A DNA stretch of 26,398 nucleotides from DATCIH01 sp036507955 (GTDB lineage Bacteria; Bacillota; Clostridia; Clostridiales; Clostridiaceae). The notes under the pieces are model-generated. The model ran no database searches, was not told the DNA's origin, and saw only the letters and a list, made by a program, of their open reading frames with translations. Position 1 is the first letter of the stretch; each line of letters begins with the position of its first letter. Both the position numbers and the translations under genes were made by a program. The stretch covers positions 1-26,398 of the forward strand of contig DATCIH010000102.1 of the NCBI GenBank assembly GCA_036507955.1. Direction: 5' to 3'. This document shows positions 1-7,633 of the stretch, piece after piece.

Positions 1-14
1 TTGTATATATTTGC

Positions 15-44
15 TTCACCTTTTGGGTGAAAAGTTAAACTTTT
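15..44. other. two small adjacent inverted repeats
   Basis: TTCACC and GGTGAA pair around a 5-base loop (15-31). Immediately after, AAAAGTT and AACTTTT form a second dyad (30-44) that shares bases with the first. They lie downstream of the minus-strand gene that ends at 89. No T-tract follows on the minus strand, so a terminator role is not supported. Confidence 0.3.
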
Positions 45-88
45 TGTGGGTCTTATATATCAAGGGTTAAAGCTGTTTTCATACTGAC

Positions 89-400
89 TCACGCAGATTC
101 TCGGTATAAAGTATTTCCACCAGGCCTGAGCGTGGATGCGACCAGGTCAGAATATTTATCATAATATTTAAATTCTTTTGATACTTCCCCATTTTTTATA
201 GTGAAATTCTGACCATGGTATTTGTCCTGAAGGCTACCGCTTATAATTACACCATTAAGTACACTTCTATCTCCTTTTATATCCTTAACATATAGCGTTT
301 CTTTTTCTTTAGTTCTAATTATCCCTGCGAAAGATGCAATGATTATTATCACTGCCATTAAACTTGCTAATATAGCTAGATTCTTTTTTACAAAATTCAT
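89..400 (-). CDS. short membrane-anchored protein, possibly truncated
   Basis: Encodes 103 residues. There are a few charged residues, one hydrophobic helix at about residues 8-28, then a polar domain that would face outside the cell. The ATG at 400 has a GGAG ribosome binding site 6 bases upstream. The gene lies 13 bp after the permease gene on the same strand, so the two are probably co-transcribed under the GntR regulator further upstream. I do not recognise a family. The reading frame stops at a TGA just after a Pro-Gly-Gly stretch, without a natural-looking C-terminal domain, and no frame continues clearly into 1-88. It may therefore be the N-terminal remnant of a longer exported protein, but a genuine short protein is possible. 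Existence is fairly sure; truncation is inference. Confidence 0.6.
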   Translation of the reverse strand: MNFVKKNLAILASLMAVIIIIASFAGIIRTKEKETLYVKDIKGDRSVLNGVIISGSLQDKYHGQNFTIKNGEVSKEFKYYDKYSDLVASTLRPGGNTLYRESA

Positions 401-413
401 AACTGGCTCCTTT

Positions 414-1196
414 TCAACCTAGAGTCGAACCTCTTTTTATCCAGCTGATGCTTTGGTAACTATAATATACTGATAATAATAGGAACAAAGCACTATAAAT
501 GGACAAATTATGATCTTTCCACACTCCCGTTAATGCGTTGCTTCGATATGTCAAAACAAATATAATTAGAATAACATTTATAAGTGCAAGCCCAACGTAT
601 ATGTATTTTCGTGCTTGAATACCGTAAATCACATAGTATATGCTACATATTATAGAAATAAATATGGTAGCAGTATAAATCAAGCTCTCTATATTCAGCG
701 GGAAAAGCATTCTCAAAAAGTCCGATCTTATAAAAGCTAGGAATAAAGCATTTACTGGTTTCTCCAGTTTCAAAACACTATCTTCATATGTTCCAATAGA
801 TGTTGAAAATAACGCATATCCACAAAAAATACTTATGAATTGAGCTGCTATCAGCATTAAAATAGAAGTGATTCCTGTAAAAAGCTTTGATAGATAAATA
901 TAGCTTCTATTTTGAGGTAACGTCATCAGAGTGTAGATACTTTTACTTCCAATATAGTTTGAAAGTACACTATAAATACAGCTTGCAAGTATCATAGTAA
1001 AGCATATATAAAAAACTATTGGTACACCAGATATAGAAATCAGATTTTCAAACGGTATATATCCATTGGGTAAATACTCCCGTGATGAAATATACAGCAG
1101 AAAATTTTGTCCCAGAATAAGAAGTAATCCAATTGCCAGCACATTTTTATAAATACATCTAAACTCATAATTAATTAATTTATATAATTTATTCAA
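414..1196 (-). CDS. ABC-2-type transporter permease-like membrane protein
   Basis: A 260-residue integral membrane protein with about six hydrophobic segments (near residues 17-37, 53-78, 107-132, 165-192, 198-218 and 226-246) and a short cytoplasmic N-terminus. The segment around residues 80-95 (a Gly-Ser-Lys stretch followed by a Leu-Pro motif) resembles the loop of ABC-2 permeases that export peptides or antibiotics. The start is TTG at 1194-1196 with a run of five G about ten bases upstream; no ATG fits. A GntR-type operator and a promoter-like sequence lie 80-110 bp upstream. In YtrA-type systems such permeases work with a cytoplasmic ATPase. None is encoded between the regulator and this gene, so the partner must be beyond the left edge or elsewhere. 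The substrate is unknown. Confidence 0.75.
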   Translation of the reverse strand: MNKLYKLINYEFRCIYKNVLAIGLLLILGQNFLLYISSREYLPNGYIPFENLISISGVPIVFYICFTMILASCIYSVLSNYIGSKSIYTLMTLPQNRSYIYLSKLFTGITSILMLIAAQFISIFCGYALFSTSIGTYEDSVLKLEKPVNALFLAFIRSDFLRMLFPLNIESLIYTATIFISIICSIYYVIYGIQARKYIYVGLALINVILIIFVLTYRSNALTGVWKDHNLSIYSALFLLLSVYYSYQSISWIKRGSTLG

Positions 1197-1279
1197 ATCA
1201 AATCAACCCCCTGATTCTTTTCTAATAATCCAATTTCTGATAGAATCTTATTCTCTAATTCCACACAATAATACATTTC

Positions 1280-1303
1280 ATTGTATTATTACCATAGTAC
1301 ACT
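1280..1303 (-). promoter_or_regulatory. second GntR (YtrA-type) operator, at the permease promoter
   Basis: On the plus strand the arms read ATTGTATTA and TAGTACACT around a 6-base spacer. This matches 16 of 18 arm positions of the perfect operator at 1734-1757 and has the same spacing. Read on the minus strand, a candidate -35 (GTTACA) and -10 (TACAAT, 17 bp apart) bracket and overlap it, so binding should block transcription of the permease gene. The shared motif is seen directly; the function is inferred from the adjacent GntR gene. Confidence 0.65.
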
Positions 1304-1332
1304 GTAACATAAAGAATGATATTCCTAGCCGC

Positions 1333-1710
1333 TTAGTTGTCCTCCCATTTATCAGTGATTAGTTCAATTATTTTCTTAAACGACAAATTCACAGCCTTTG
1401 CTGAATTGATAAAATCCTTTACCATAGCTTCAGTAAGTTCCAATTCAATTTTTGCGTATATTGCATCCCCTGCATATATCATACTGCCTACATTGGTATT
1501 GGTAACAATAAAACCTTCATCCTCCATTAACTTGAAGGCCTTTTGGGCTGTGTTTGGATTGATATTTAATATTGCCGCCAGCTCACGTCTTGATGGTAAT
1601 TCCGTACCAGTTTCAGCATGCTTTAATAATATTTTCTTTTTCACGTATTGACAAATTTGAATATATACTGGATCTTTGTTATTTAGTATAAGGCTGGAAA
1701 AATCCAACAC
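1333..1710 (-). CDS. GntR family transcriptional regulator, YtrA subfamily
   Basis: A 125-residue regulator with an N-terminal winged helix-turn-helix, including the subfamily motif LPSRRELAAILNINPNTAQ followed by a Lys-Leu-Met-Glu-Asp-Glu-Gly wing, and a short helical C-terminal dimerisation tail of about 50 residues. That length is typical of the YtrA branch, which usually represses ABC transporter operons and responds to cell-envelope stress. I chose the GTG at 1708-1710, preceded by GGAGGTGA at about 8 bases. A frame open to 1776 would put that ribosome binding site inside the gene. A perfect inverted repeat covers the promoter just upstream, which implies autoregulation, and a near-copy lies before the permease gene downstream. 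The inducer is unknown. Confidence 0.9.
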   Translation of the reverse strand: MLDFSSLILNNKDPVYIQICQYVKKKILLKHAETGTELPSRRELAAILNINPNTAQKAFKLMEDEGFIVTNTNVGSMIYAGDAIYAKIELELTEAMVKDFINSAKAVNLSFKKIIELITDKWEDN

Positions 1711-1731
1711 TATTGCGTCACCTCCATTGCA

Positions 1732-1759
1732 CAAGTGTATTATGTCACTAATACACTTG
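1732..1759 (-). promoter_or_regulatory. GntR autoregulatory operator (perfect inverted repeat)
   Basis: CAAGTGTATTA and TAATACACTTG are exact reverse complements separated by TGTCAC. The core AGTGTA...TACACT closely resembles the site described for Bacillus subtilis YtrA. It lies between and over the -35 and -10 elements of the GntR gene, 22 bp before its start codon, where a bound dimer would block RNA polymerase. No T-tract follows, so it is not a terminator. Confidence 0.8.
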
Positions 1760-1767
1760 GCTGTAAA
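1739..1767 (-). promoter_or_regulatory. sigma-A-type promoter of the GntR gene
   Basis: On the minus strand, TTTACA (-35, at 1762-1767) and CATAAT (-10, at 1739-1744) are 17 bp apart, each matching five of six consensus bases. The operator occupies the spacer and the -10. Confidence 0.65.
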
Positions 1768-1774
1768 TAATAGC

Positions 1775-1808
1775 AAAAAAATAATCTCAGCAATTAATTC
1801 TGCTCAGA
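1775..1808 (-). terminator. probable terminator of the tcdA-ATPase-mutS operon
   Basis: In the minus-strand transcript TCTGAGCA can pair with TGCTGAGA (seven of eight positions, one G-G mismatch) around an 8-base loop, and the hairpin is followed by TTATTTTTTT. It lies 26 bp past the stop of the MutS-like gene. The stem is short, so strength is uncertain. Confidence 0.5.
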
Positions 1809-1833
1809 CCATATCTTATAGGACAATACTTTG

Positions 1834-3513
1834 CTAATTCAACAGAGTCATCTCATTCCAATGTCCGTTTTCTGTGAATAGTTGAGCTCTTTGCTCCGCA
1901 TTATTCACGATATTTTCATCATATCCAAGAATTTTTAATAGTTTGATGGCATTTCGAGTAGAGGATTTTCCAGAATAGATTTTGTAATCAAACCTAATTT
2001 TATCCTCATCAAAAAACTCTTGAAAATGGTAGTTCTCAACACTGTTACCTAAGATTTGAGTCAATTCTATATCATGAGTGGCACATAAGCAAATACAATT
2101 ATTCTTAGCAATAAAGTGCATTATTTCAGAGGAGGCAGCTATTCTTTCGATTGTATTTGTACCTCTCAGAACCTCATCGATTACACAAAGGCACGGAACA
2201 ATGGCATTTAGCCCTTCAATTATCCTTTTTAAAGACTTTATTTCAACAATATAGTAGCTTTCCTTAGCCTCTAGGTTATCATTTAATGCCATAGAGCTAT
2301 ATATATTAAAAAAGCATGACGAATATTCTCTTGCTAGGCAGGTATAGATGGTCTGAGCAAAAATAGCATTGATAGCCACTGACTTTAAAAATGTAGATTT
2401 ACCAGAGGCATTTGATCCTGTAACCAATATTACTTTTGATATCTTTAGAGTATTAGGAACAGGTTTTTCAATCAAAGGATGGTTTAATTCTGTAAAGTAT
2501 ATATGCTTATCTGCAATATTTCCAACCTTCAATTTTGGAGTTGTAAAGTAATCTATACTTTCTCTGTAGGAGGCAATAGATAAAAGGCTATCCAAGATCC
2601 CAATAGTTTGATAAATTGTATCCAGCACCTGCCTATGCTTTTCTATTATCTTGAATATACCATGGTATGCTATGGTCTCCCCAAGGAAAAATATTTTAAT
2701 AATCTCTAAAAAATAATTTTCCGAGGTATAAAACATAAAGAAAAAGGCATTTAGACTTATTCCTTTTACACTTTTAGTGCACTGCTCTAAAGTATGAACA
2801 TAAGTATCAATAGCCTTGATTCTTAGCTTCGGAATCCTTTTTGCAGTGCTAATCATATTAACAATATAGCCTAAGGATTGCAAGTGTCCAACTATTTGAT
2901 TTCTTGCTTTAAAATATATTGAGACATTTAGTGCCATAGATGCAAAAAACAGAATAATTGCCCCAGGGAATATTGCTGCAATAAATGGAGATATGAAAAA
3001 TACAGCTGCTAAAATCTTATAGTACGCTCCGCTCTTTCCCAAGCCCTTCCTTTTTCCACTTATGTAATCAGATATACTCAGAAACCCAAGTTTTCCTAGC
3101 TTGGACAACAATACCTGAAGCTTCACTCTCTCCTGAGAATTACTTCTGAAATACTCAATTAAATAGTCCCTATTTGACAAGGTCTCCTGATCAAATACTA
3201 GTTCCCTCATAATATTAAATAAGTATTCTTCTCCAATGTCGGTCTGAGTGTTGTTTATCTTGGAGAAAACTCTATTCATGTCTAAGTCGTTCCAGGTTAT
3301 ATCATCTATAAGAAAGCTTTTGACCTTCTGTTTATTATTTTCAAAATAACAGCCAATAGATGTGAAATCATTTGCCGTGTATTCTTTATTGGGAACCTTA
3401 CCCCATTGCTCATGAATATTTCGTTTACTTTTTCTTTCTTGAGATATCTTCCCTGATATGCTAAATATTATAAACCCTACTATCGCTACTAAAAATATAA
3501 ATAATATTTTCAT
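1834..3513 (-). CDS. membrane-anchored MutS-family ATPase
   Basis: Encodes 559 residues. The C-terminal third is a MutS ATPase domain: Walker A GSNASGKST (about 366-374), the MutS signature region around 406-425, Walker B CVIDEVLRGTN (443-453) and the H-loop ATHD (478-481). Unlike MutS1, it lacks the N-terminal mismatch-binding domain with its Phe-x-Glu motif. Unlike MutS2, it lacks a C-terminal Smr nuclease. It has one N-terminal hydrophobic segment (2-19) and two more around 168-200, so it is predicted to sit in the membrane with the ATPase inside the cell. Family members of this layout are usually annotated only as MutS-like; a mismatch-repair role is unproven. It follows the P-loop ATPase gene by 11 bp and is the last gene of that operon. 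Confidence 0.85.
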   Translation of the reverse strand: MKILFIFLVAIVGFIIFSISGKISQERKSKRNIHEQWGKVPNKEYTANDFTSIGCYFENNKQKVKSFLIDDITWNDLDMNRVFSKINNTQTDIGEEYLFNIMRELVFDQETLSNRDYLIEYFRSNSQERVKLQVLLSKLGKLGFLSISDYISGKRKGLGKSGAYYKILAAVFFISPFIAAIFPGAIILFFASMALNVSIYFKARNQIVGHLQSLGYIVNMISTAKRIPKLRIKAIDTYVHTLEQCTKSVKGISLNAFFFMFYTSENYFLEIIKIFFLGETIAYHGIFKIIEKHRQVLDTIYQTIGILDSLLSIASYRESIDYFTTPKLKVGNIADKHIYFTELNHPLIEKPVPNTLKISKVILVTGSNASGKSTFLKSVAINAIFAQTIYTCLAREYSSCFFNIYSSMALNDNLEAKESYYIVEIKSLKRIIEGLNAIVPCLCVIDEVLRGTNTIERIAASSEIMHFIAKNNCICLCATHDIELTQILGNSVENYHFQEFFDEDKIRFDYKIYSGKSSTRNAIKLLKILGYDENIVNNAEQRAQLFTENGHWNEMTLLN

Positions 3514-3524
3514 GCTAATGCTCC

Positions 3525-4205
3525 CTATCCTTTATTCCAAGGTAGATGTATCTGTTTTCTCATTGGTAGTAGCTCTGAACCGCTTAATTGATCACGGCTT
3601 AAGCTACTCATAACGTCTTCCATTGCGGCCGTAATCGCGATTGGAATTCCTAGCTTCTCAGAAACCTGCGCAATTATTTCGTTCCCTTCCAATATAATTT
3701 CAGGCGTTGTCTCTTCAAGCAAATTACTATTATTAATCAACTTTGTAACCTTAATATTTGCGCTATCTTCAACTAATGCAATCATTTCCATTATTTTCTC
3801 TACAGTATCAGTCATTCCTCTTCTTGTATTAATTACAAAAAACATATCATAATCATCACTTACTATTTCCTCTCTGAATCTTGAAACAGCCTTTGCTCCT
3901 AGATCATCTCCGCCAACGTCCAGAACTGCCTTGTACTCCTTGTTTTGAAACAATGCGTATATTTCAGACGGAATGGCAGGAACATCTACATTGGTATTGG
4001 CATACATAGGCAGAATAACCCAAATGTTGTTCTTCTCTAGCTCCTCCTTTGCATCAGCAGTTCTGAAATAAGGATTTACTATATCAAAATCAACAATTGA
4101 AGTTTTAAAGTTCGCTTCTGCAAGCTTTAAAGCAAAATTAACAGCAACCTCAGTTTTGCCACTTCCAAAATGGCCGGTAAATATATTTATTCGTCTTTCA
4201 AACAT
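3525..4205 (-). CDS. P-loop ATP-binding protein (CobQ/MinD/ParA-like)
   Basis: A soluble protein of 226 residues. Walker A is GHFGSGKT at residues 11-18, a DFD motif lies at 39-41, and a Walker-B-like stretch (LDVGGDDLG) is near 95-103. The fold resembles the SIMIBI class that includes CobQ, MinD and ParA, but the P-loop lacks the extra signature Lys of true MinD/ParA proteins. I start at the ATG at 4203-4205, preceded by GGGAGGAG at 8 bases. This puts the first 19 bases inside the end of tcdA, suggesting translational coupling. A longer frame extending to 4319 has no good ribosome binding site. Its position between tcdA and a MutS-like ATPase does not define its substrate. Confidence 0.8.
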   Translation of the reverse strand: MFERRINIFTGHFGSGKTEVAVNFALKLAEANFKTSIVDFDIVNPYFRTADAKEELEKNNIWVILPMYANTNVDVPAIPSEIYALFQNKEYKAVLDVGGDDLGAKAVSRFREEIVSDDYDMFFVINTRRGMTDTVEKIMEMIALVEDSANIKVTKLINNSNLLEETTPEIILEGNEIIAQVSEKLGIPIAITAAMEDVMSSLSRDQLSGSELLPMRKQIHLPWNKG

Positions 4206-4972
4206 TTCACAGTCTCCTCCCATCCAATCAAATCCTTTATAACCTCTCCTGCAATAATCAATCCCATAACTGAAGGGACAAATGACATACTTCCAGGTAT
4301 CTGATGCTTGACAGTGCATTTTCTAGTTGTGCCTATAGGACAGATACAGCCAACCCTACAGCTAGAGTTATCAGTTTCAATTGGTTTAATTGGTTCTTCC
4401 TTTGAGTAAACAACCTTTAGCTTCTTAATGCCTCTGCTTCTAAGTTCCTTTCTAACAACTCTAGCCAAGGGGTCTACTGTAGTTTTGTAAATGTCTGACA
4501 CCTCAAACTTAGTAGGATCAAGCTTATTTCCAGCTCCCATTGCACTTATAATAGGTATGCCATATTCATTTGCTCGTACCACCAGGTCTATCTTTGCAGT
4601 CACTGTATCTATGGCATCCACGATATAATTGTAGCTTTTATCAAGCATTTCTTCGGCAACATCAGGCATATAAAATTTTTGAATTATTGTAACCTCACAT
4701 TGAGGGTTTATCTCTAAGATTCTATCCCGCATAGCCTCTACCTTTGGTTTGCCAACGGTCTTCCTTGTTGCATGTAATTGACGATTTAAGTTGGTCAGAC
4801 AAATACAGTCGTCATCAATAAGGACTATACTCCCAACTCCGCATCTTACAAGTGCCTCAACAGTATATGAACCAACTCCGCCAATGCCAAAGACAGCGAC
4901 CTTGCTATTTTTCAATTTCTCAAGCCCATCTGAACCTATGAGCAGTTCACTTCTCGAAAATTCATGTAGCAT
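4187..4972 (-). CDS. tcdA: tRNA threonylcarbamoyladenosine dehydratase TcdA
   Basis: A ThiF/MoeB/HesA-superfamily protein of 261 residues, the usual length for TcdA (CsdL/YgdL). TcdA uses ATP to cyclise the t6A base at position 37 of ANN-decoding tRNAs to ct6A. Visible features are the nucleotide-binding GIGGVGS (29-35), an acidic IDDD at 52-55 followed by TNLNRQ (61-66) with the ATP-contacting Asn/Arg, and a Cys-rich stretch (CRVGCICP) before the C-terminal Pro-Gly-Ser...Phe-Val-Pro motif. The ATG at 4970-4972 has a GGAG 8 bases upstream. It is the first gene of an operon with the P-loop ATPase and the MutS-like gene. Other ThiF-like adenylyltransferases are possible, but the C-terminal motifs favour TcdA. 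Confidence 0.9.
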   Translation of the reverse strand: MLHEFSRSELLIGSDGLEKLKNSKVAVFGIGGVGSYTVEALVRCGVGSIVLIDDDCICLTNLNRQLHATRKTVGKPKVEAMRDRILEINPQCEVTIIQKFYMPDVAEEMLDKSYNYIVDAIDTVTAKIDLVVRANEYGIPIISAMGAGNKLDPTKFEVSDIYKTTVDPLARVVRKELRSRGIKKLKVVYSKEEPIKPIETDNSSCRVGCICPIGTTRKCTVKHQIPGSMSFVPSVMGLIIAGEVIKDLIGWEETVKCLKDE

Positions 4973-5117
4973 ATATTTACTCCATTTTCAATTTAATTTT
5001 GTGTGTCAGCTGCAATTAACCTCACTGCGAATTATTTAAAATATTCTCAAGTATAAATAAAAGAATACACCAATTGCTTTATTATAACAAGTTATCATAA
5101 TATGATGATAAGATGCA

Positions 5118-5158
5118 AATGGCATCTTGCGCATTATCACATCGAGCAAGATGCCATT
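5118..5158. repeat. 13-bp perfect inverted repeat, probable terminator stem
   Basis: AATGGCATCTTGC and GCAAGATGCCATT pair perfectly around a 15-base loop. It lies 18 bp past the stop of the minus-strand lipoprotein gene. Only TTTGCATCTT follows the stem on that strand, so it is an imperfect intrinsic terminator. An alternative small hairpin (AGATGC/GCATCT, 5111-5127) shares the left arm, so two competing folds are possible. Confidence 0.5.
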
Positions 5159-5175
5159 AATATCAGTAATACTTA

Positions 5176-6039
5176 TTATATTTGATCACTCAGTTTATTT
5201 GAAACAACATTATAATACATAGTTTGCTCGGTTACCTCTTGTGAGCCATCCTTCGCTTTAATTCTTTGACTTAGCTCGCAAATACTATTGGCTTTCCATT
5301 TTATGAAGTCGTAGCTATAAACATAAAGATCCTTGCTTTTGTCGTCCTGTTTTTCAAGGATGTCCTCACTGCTGTTTAGCACCAGTTTATTATCTGAAGA
5401 TCGGATTATTACTACGATAGTTTTTTCATTACGAGTAATGTTTTGGGGGCATCCTAAGTATGAAAAAGCATTATATTTTCCATCAGATGAAACAGAAAAA
5501 TCACTAAAGACTCCTAAATCACTAAAAATCTTCTCAATTTTGGAGCTTTCCAAGCTATATGCGTAAATGGTGGTCTGAGTATACTTTTCTCCTCGTTTTC
5601 CTTCAACACAAAAGTAAAGCTTGTCGTTTTCTCTGTTCAGCAACATGTTACTTAATTTGTATCCACTTCCGTATTTCTTTCTGAATTTAAATATATTTCT
5701 AATCTCGGATATACTTGATGTGTCTATATTTTTAGTAACAAGCTTACCATTTAATTTGTAGGCTAAATTAATTGAAACTTGACCATTCTTATTTTCTACA
5801 AGATTTGCATTTAAATTTAAGTCAGCTTCATTATTAAAAACATTTATTGCTTCTTTCTCAACAAAATTGTTAATATCAATCTCACTTTTGTATGCATTTA
5901 TATTCTGATTAGAGTTATCTGTAGTAAAAGTCTTGCGCTCTCTGCTTTTATCTGCAGGCTTGCTAAACAAAATAGCACAACCTACTAGTAGCGAAAGCAA
6001 TACAACATATGTTATTGATAGACGTAATTTTTTATCCAT
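5176..6039 (-). CDS. predicted lipoprotein or membrane-anchored surface protein
   Basis: Encodes 287 residues. The N-terminus has charged residues, a hydrophobic core (about 7-26) and an LVGC lipobox with Cys21; because hydrophobic residues continue past the Cys, a simple uncleaved anchor is also possible. A polar, Asn/Ser/Lys-rich linker (28-55) leads to a domain rich in beta-strand-like segments with the character of a propeller fragment (SSDGKYNAFSY near residue 185), the kind of repeat seen in WD40-like or TolB-like folds. I recognise no catalytic motif. The ATG at 6037-6039 has a strong AGAGGAGG ribosome binding site. It stands alone between an inverted repeat downstream and about 175 bp of AT-rich leader upstream. 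Function unknown. Confidence 0.7.
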   Translation of the reverse strand: MDKKLRLSITYVVLLSLLVGCAILFSKPADKSRERKTFTTDNSNQNINAYKSEIDINNFVEKEAINVFNNEADLNLNANLVENKNGQVSINLAYKLNGKLVTKNIDTSSISEIRNIFKFRKKYGSGYKLSNMLLNRENDKLYFCVEGKRGEKYTQTTIYAYSLESSKIEKIFSDLGVFSDFSVSSDGKYNAFSYLGCPQNITRNEKTIVVIIRSSDNKLVLNSSEDILEKQDDKSKDLYVYSYDFIKWKANSICELSQRIKAKDGSQEVTEQTMYYNVVSNKLSDQI

Positions 6040-6215
6040 TTAATCCCGCCTCCTCTAAAGAGAACTTGGCTTGTGCTAAGCTTAAAGCGCAGGCAGAAGC
6101 CTTAGTTGCACTTATACTTTCCTAAAGTATAAAAAATATCTCTCAATGTATTTTATACAAAAAAGCTAGATGTATACCTTTTATGAGATCAACAGCATAT
6201 TGTTCAAATGTTTTT

Positions 6216-6491
6216 TTACACAATAAAAAACACAACCTCGTTACAATCTTCATCAATAAATTCGCCTTCGCTAGAGCTCTGACTTGACCCCCATCCATTC
6301 ATTCTTATTGGATTTCTAGATATCAGCACAACAATACCAATTAGAAGCGAAACAAGTCCAATTAAGAAGAATAACTCCTTATAATTAATCTTAATTTCCA
6401 ATGAAATGATATACAAAAACAAGTAAAACAATACAGATATAATTGCACTATACAAAAAAGTAAGAATACCCTTAAGTTTGCATTTGCCCAT
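6216..6491 (-). CDS. small two-helix membrane protein
   Basis: Encodes 91 residues: two hydrophobic helices (about 8-30 and 38-58), then a polar tail with an Arg-Asn-Pro-Ile-Arg segment, a Ser-rich stretch and acidic residues, ending in a short hydrophobic VVFFIV. GGGGGAAG precedes the ATG at 6489-6491. It starts 15 bp after the amidohydrolase stop and is probably co-transcribed with it. I do not recognise the family. Confidence 0.65.
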   Translation of the reverse strand: MGKCKLKGILTFLYSAIISVLFYLFLYIISLEIKINYKELFFLIGLVSLLIGIVVLISRNPIRMNGWGSSQSSSEGEFIDEDCNEVVFFIV

Positions 6492-6506
6492 ATCTCTTCC
6501 CCCTTT

Positions 6507-7370
6507 CTATAAATTTAGTTTGAATATTCTCTTAGTATTTTCACTAAAAATAAGTCGTTTTTGTTCATCTGTCAGCTTTAGCTTCATAACTCTTTTTAGG
6601 TCAGGAATTGGGCTCCCCCAAGGGAAATCAGATCCAAAAATGACTTTGTCTGCTCCGATTTCATTTATAACAGCAACTACTTCATTGTCAACTAACCAGC
6701 TGGGCTCATTCACCCTAATAATTTCTGAATACCCAGTTATAACAATTGATGTGTCAAAATAAACATTGTTATATTTCTTCGAAATCTCCAAAACACGTTC
6801 AACACTCCCATCAGCCATGTGAGCAAGAACTATTGTGAGCTTCGGATATTTATCAATAATAGGTAAAATACATTCAATATCAGAGTATTCATTCAGTCTC
6901 GCATTTGATACTCTACCACAATGAATTAAGATAGCAAAACTATATTCACTACACTTGCTATAAAGCTCATCCAATCTAGTATCTCTCACATCAAAGCCCT
7001 GAGCCATGGGATGCAGTTTTATGCCCTTTGCACCCAACGCAATGTATCTATCTAGATGTTCTTGTATCGCCCCTCCCATTTCAGGGTGAAAGCTTACAAG
7101 TGGAACCAGTTTGCCATCAGATGCCTTTGCAGCTCCCAATGTCCACATATTATTATCATCTATAATCTTTGGGGGTGCGAAATTTGCCATTATGGTACGA
7201 TCGATTCCACCCAACTTCATATTAGCCAATACATTTGCTATAGTACCATTTCCAGGATTAGTAAATTCTATGTCATATATTTTATTAAATGATGAAATTA
7301 TTTTTTCTGCAACATCGTCACTTGAAAATGTATGCACGTGACTATCAATTATCTCAAAACTATTAACCAT
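6507..7370 (-). CDS. amidohydrolase family protein (TIM-barrel metal-dependent hydrolase)
   Basis: Encodes 287 residues of the amidohydrolase-2 type. The metal-binding set is visible: DSHVH (His11 and His13), GIKLHP (Lys118 and His120), HCG (His150), AHM (His184) and GSDFPW (Asp248). The family includes ACMSD-like decarboxylases and hydrolases of small cyclic or amide substrates; the sequence does not reveal which substrate applies here. The protein has no signal peptide and should be cytoplasmic. It starts at the ATG at 7368-7370 after a GGGGAG-like ribosome binding site and is followed 15 bp later by a small membrane protein gene. It is transcribed divergently from the ferredoxin gene across a 263-bp gap. 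Confidence 0.88.
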   Translation of the reverse strand: MVNSFEIIDSHVHTFSSDDVAEKIISSFNKIYDIEFTNPGNGTIANVLANMKLGGIDRTIMANFAPPKIIDDNNMWTLGAAKASDGKLVPLVSFHPEMGGAIQEHLDRYIALGAKGIKLHPMAQGFDVRDTRLDELYSKCSEYSFAILIHCGRVSNARLNEYSDIECILPIIDKYPKLTIVLAHMADGSVERVLEISKKYNNVYFDTSIVITGYSEIIRVNEPSWLVDNEVVAVINEIGADKVIFGSDFPWGSPIPDLKRVMKLKLTDEQKRLIFSENTKRIFKLNL

Positions 7371-7633
7371 TTTTCTCCCCTAAGCTTCTCTGTAGATGCT
7401 TCTTAAATAAATATTTTCCTTATTAATATTTAATATAACGCAAGTTTCTCATAAAATCAATATGTTGGAGTACCAAAAAACGAGCAGAATAATGTTGTTT
7501 TCTTGATTATAAAAAAGCACTGCCTTCTCATTTATTTAACTTTGTATATACTTATTTATAAATAGTAATACTAATTTGGGAAGCAGATATTTAGTTGTTT
7601 TAAACTTTTAAAATCGATAAAGGAGGTAAATAT

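Noticed and set aside
1732..1759. The perfect dyad as an intrinsic terminator
   Set aside because: No T-run follows on either strand, and it lies over the promoter of the GntR gene with a matching second copy, which fits an operator.
6478..6762. Plus-strand frame opposite the amidohydrolase gene
   Set aside because: Fully antisense to a gene with all catalytic residues visible, and without its own ribosome binding site.
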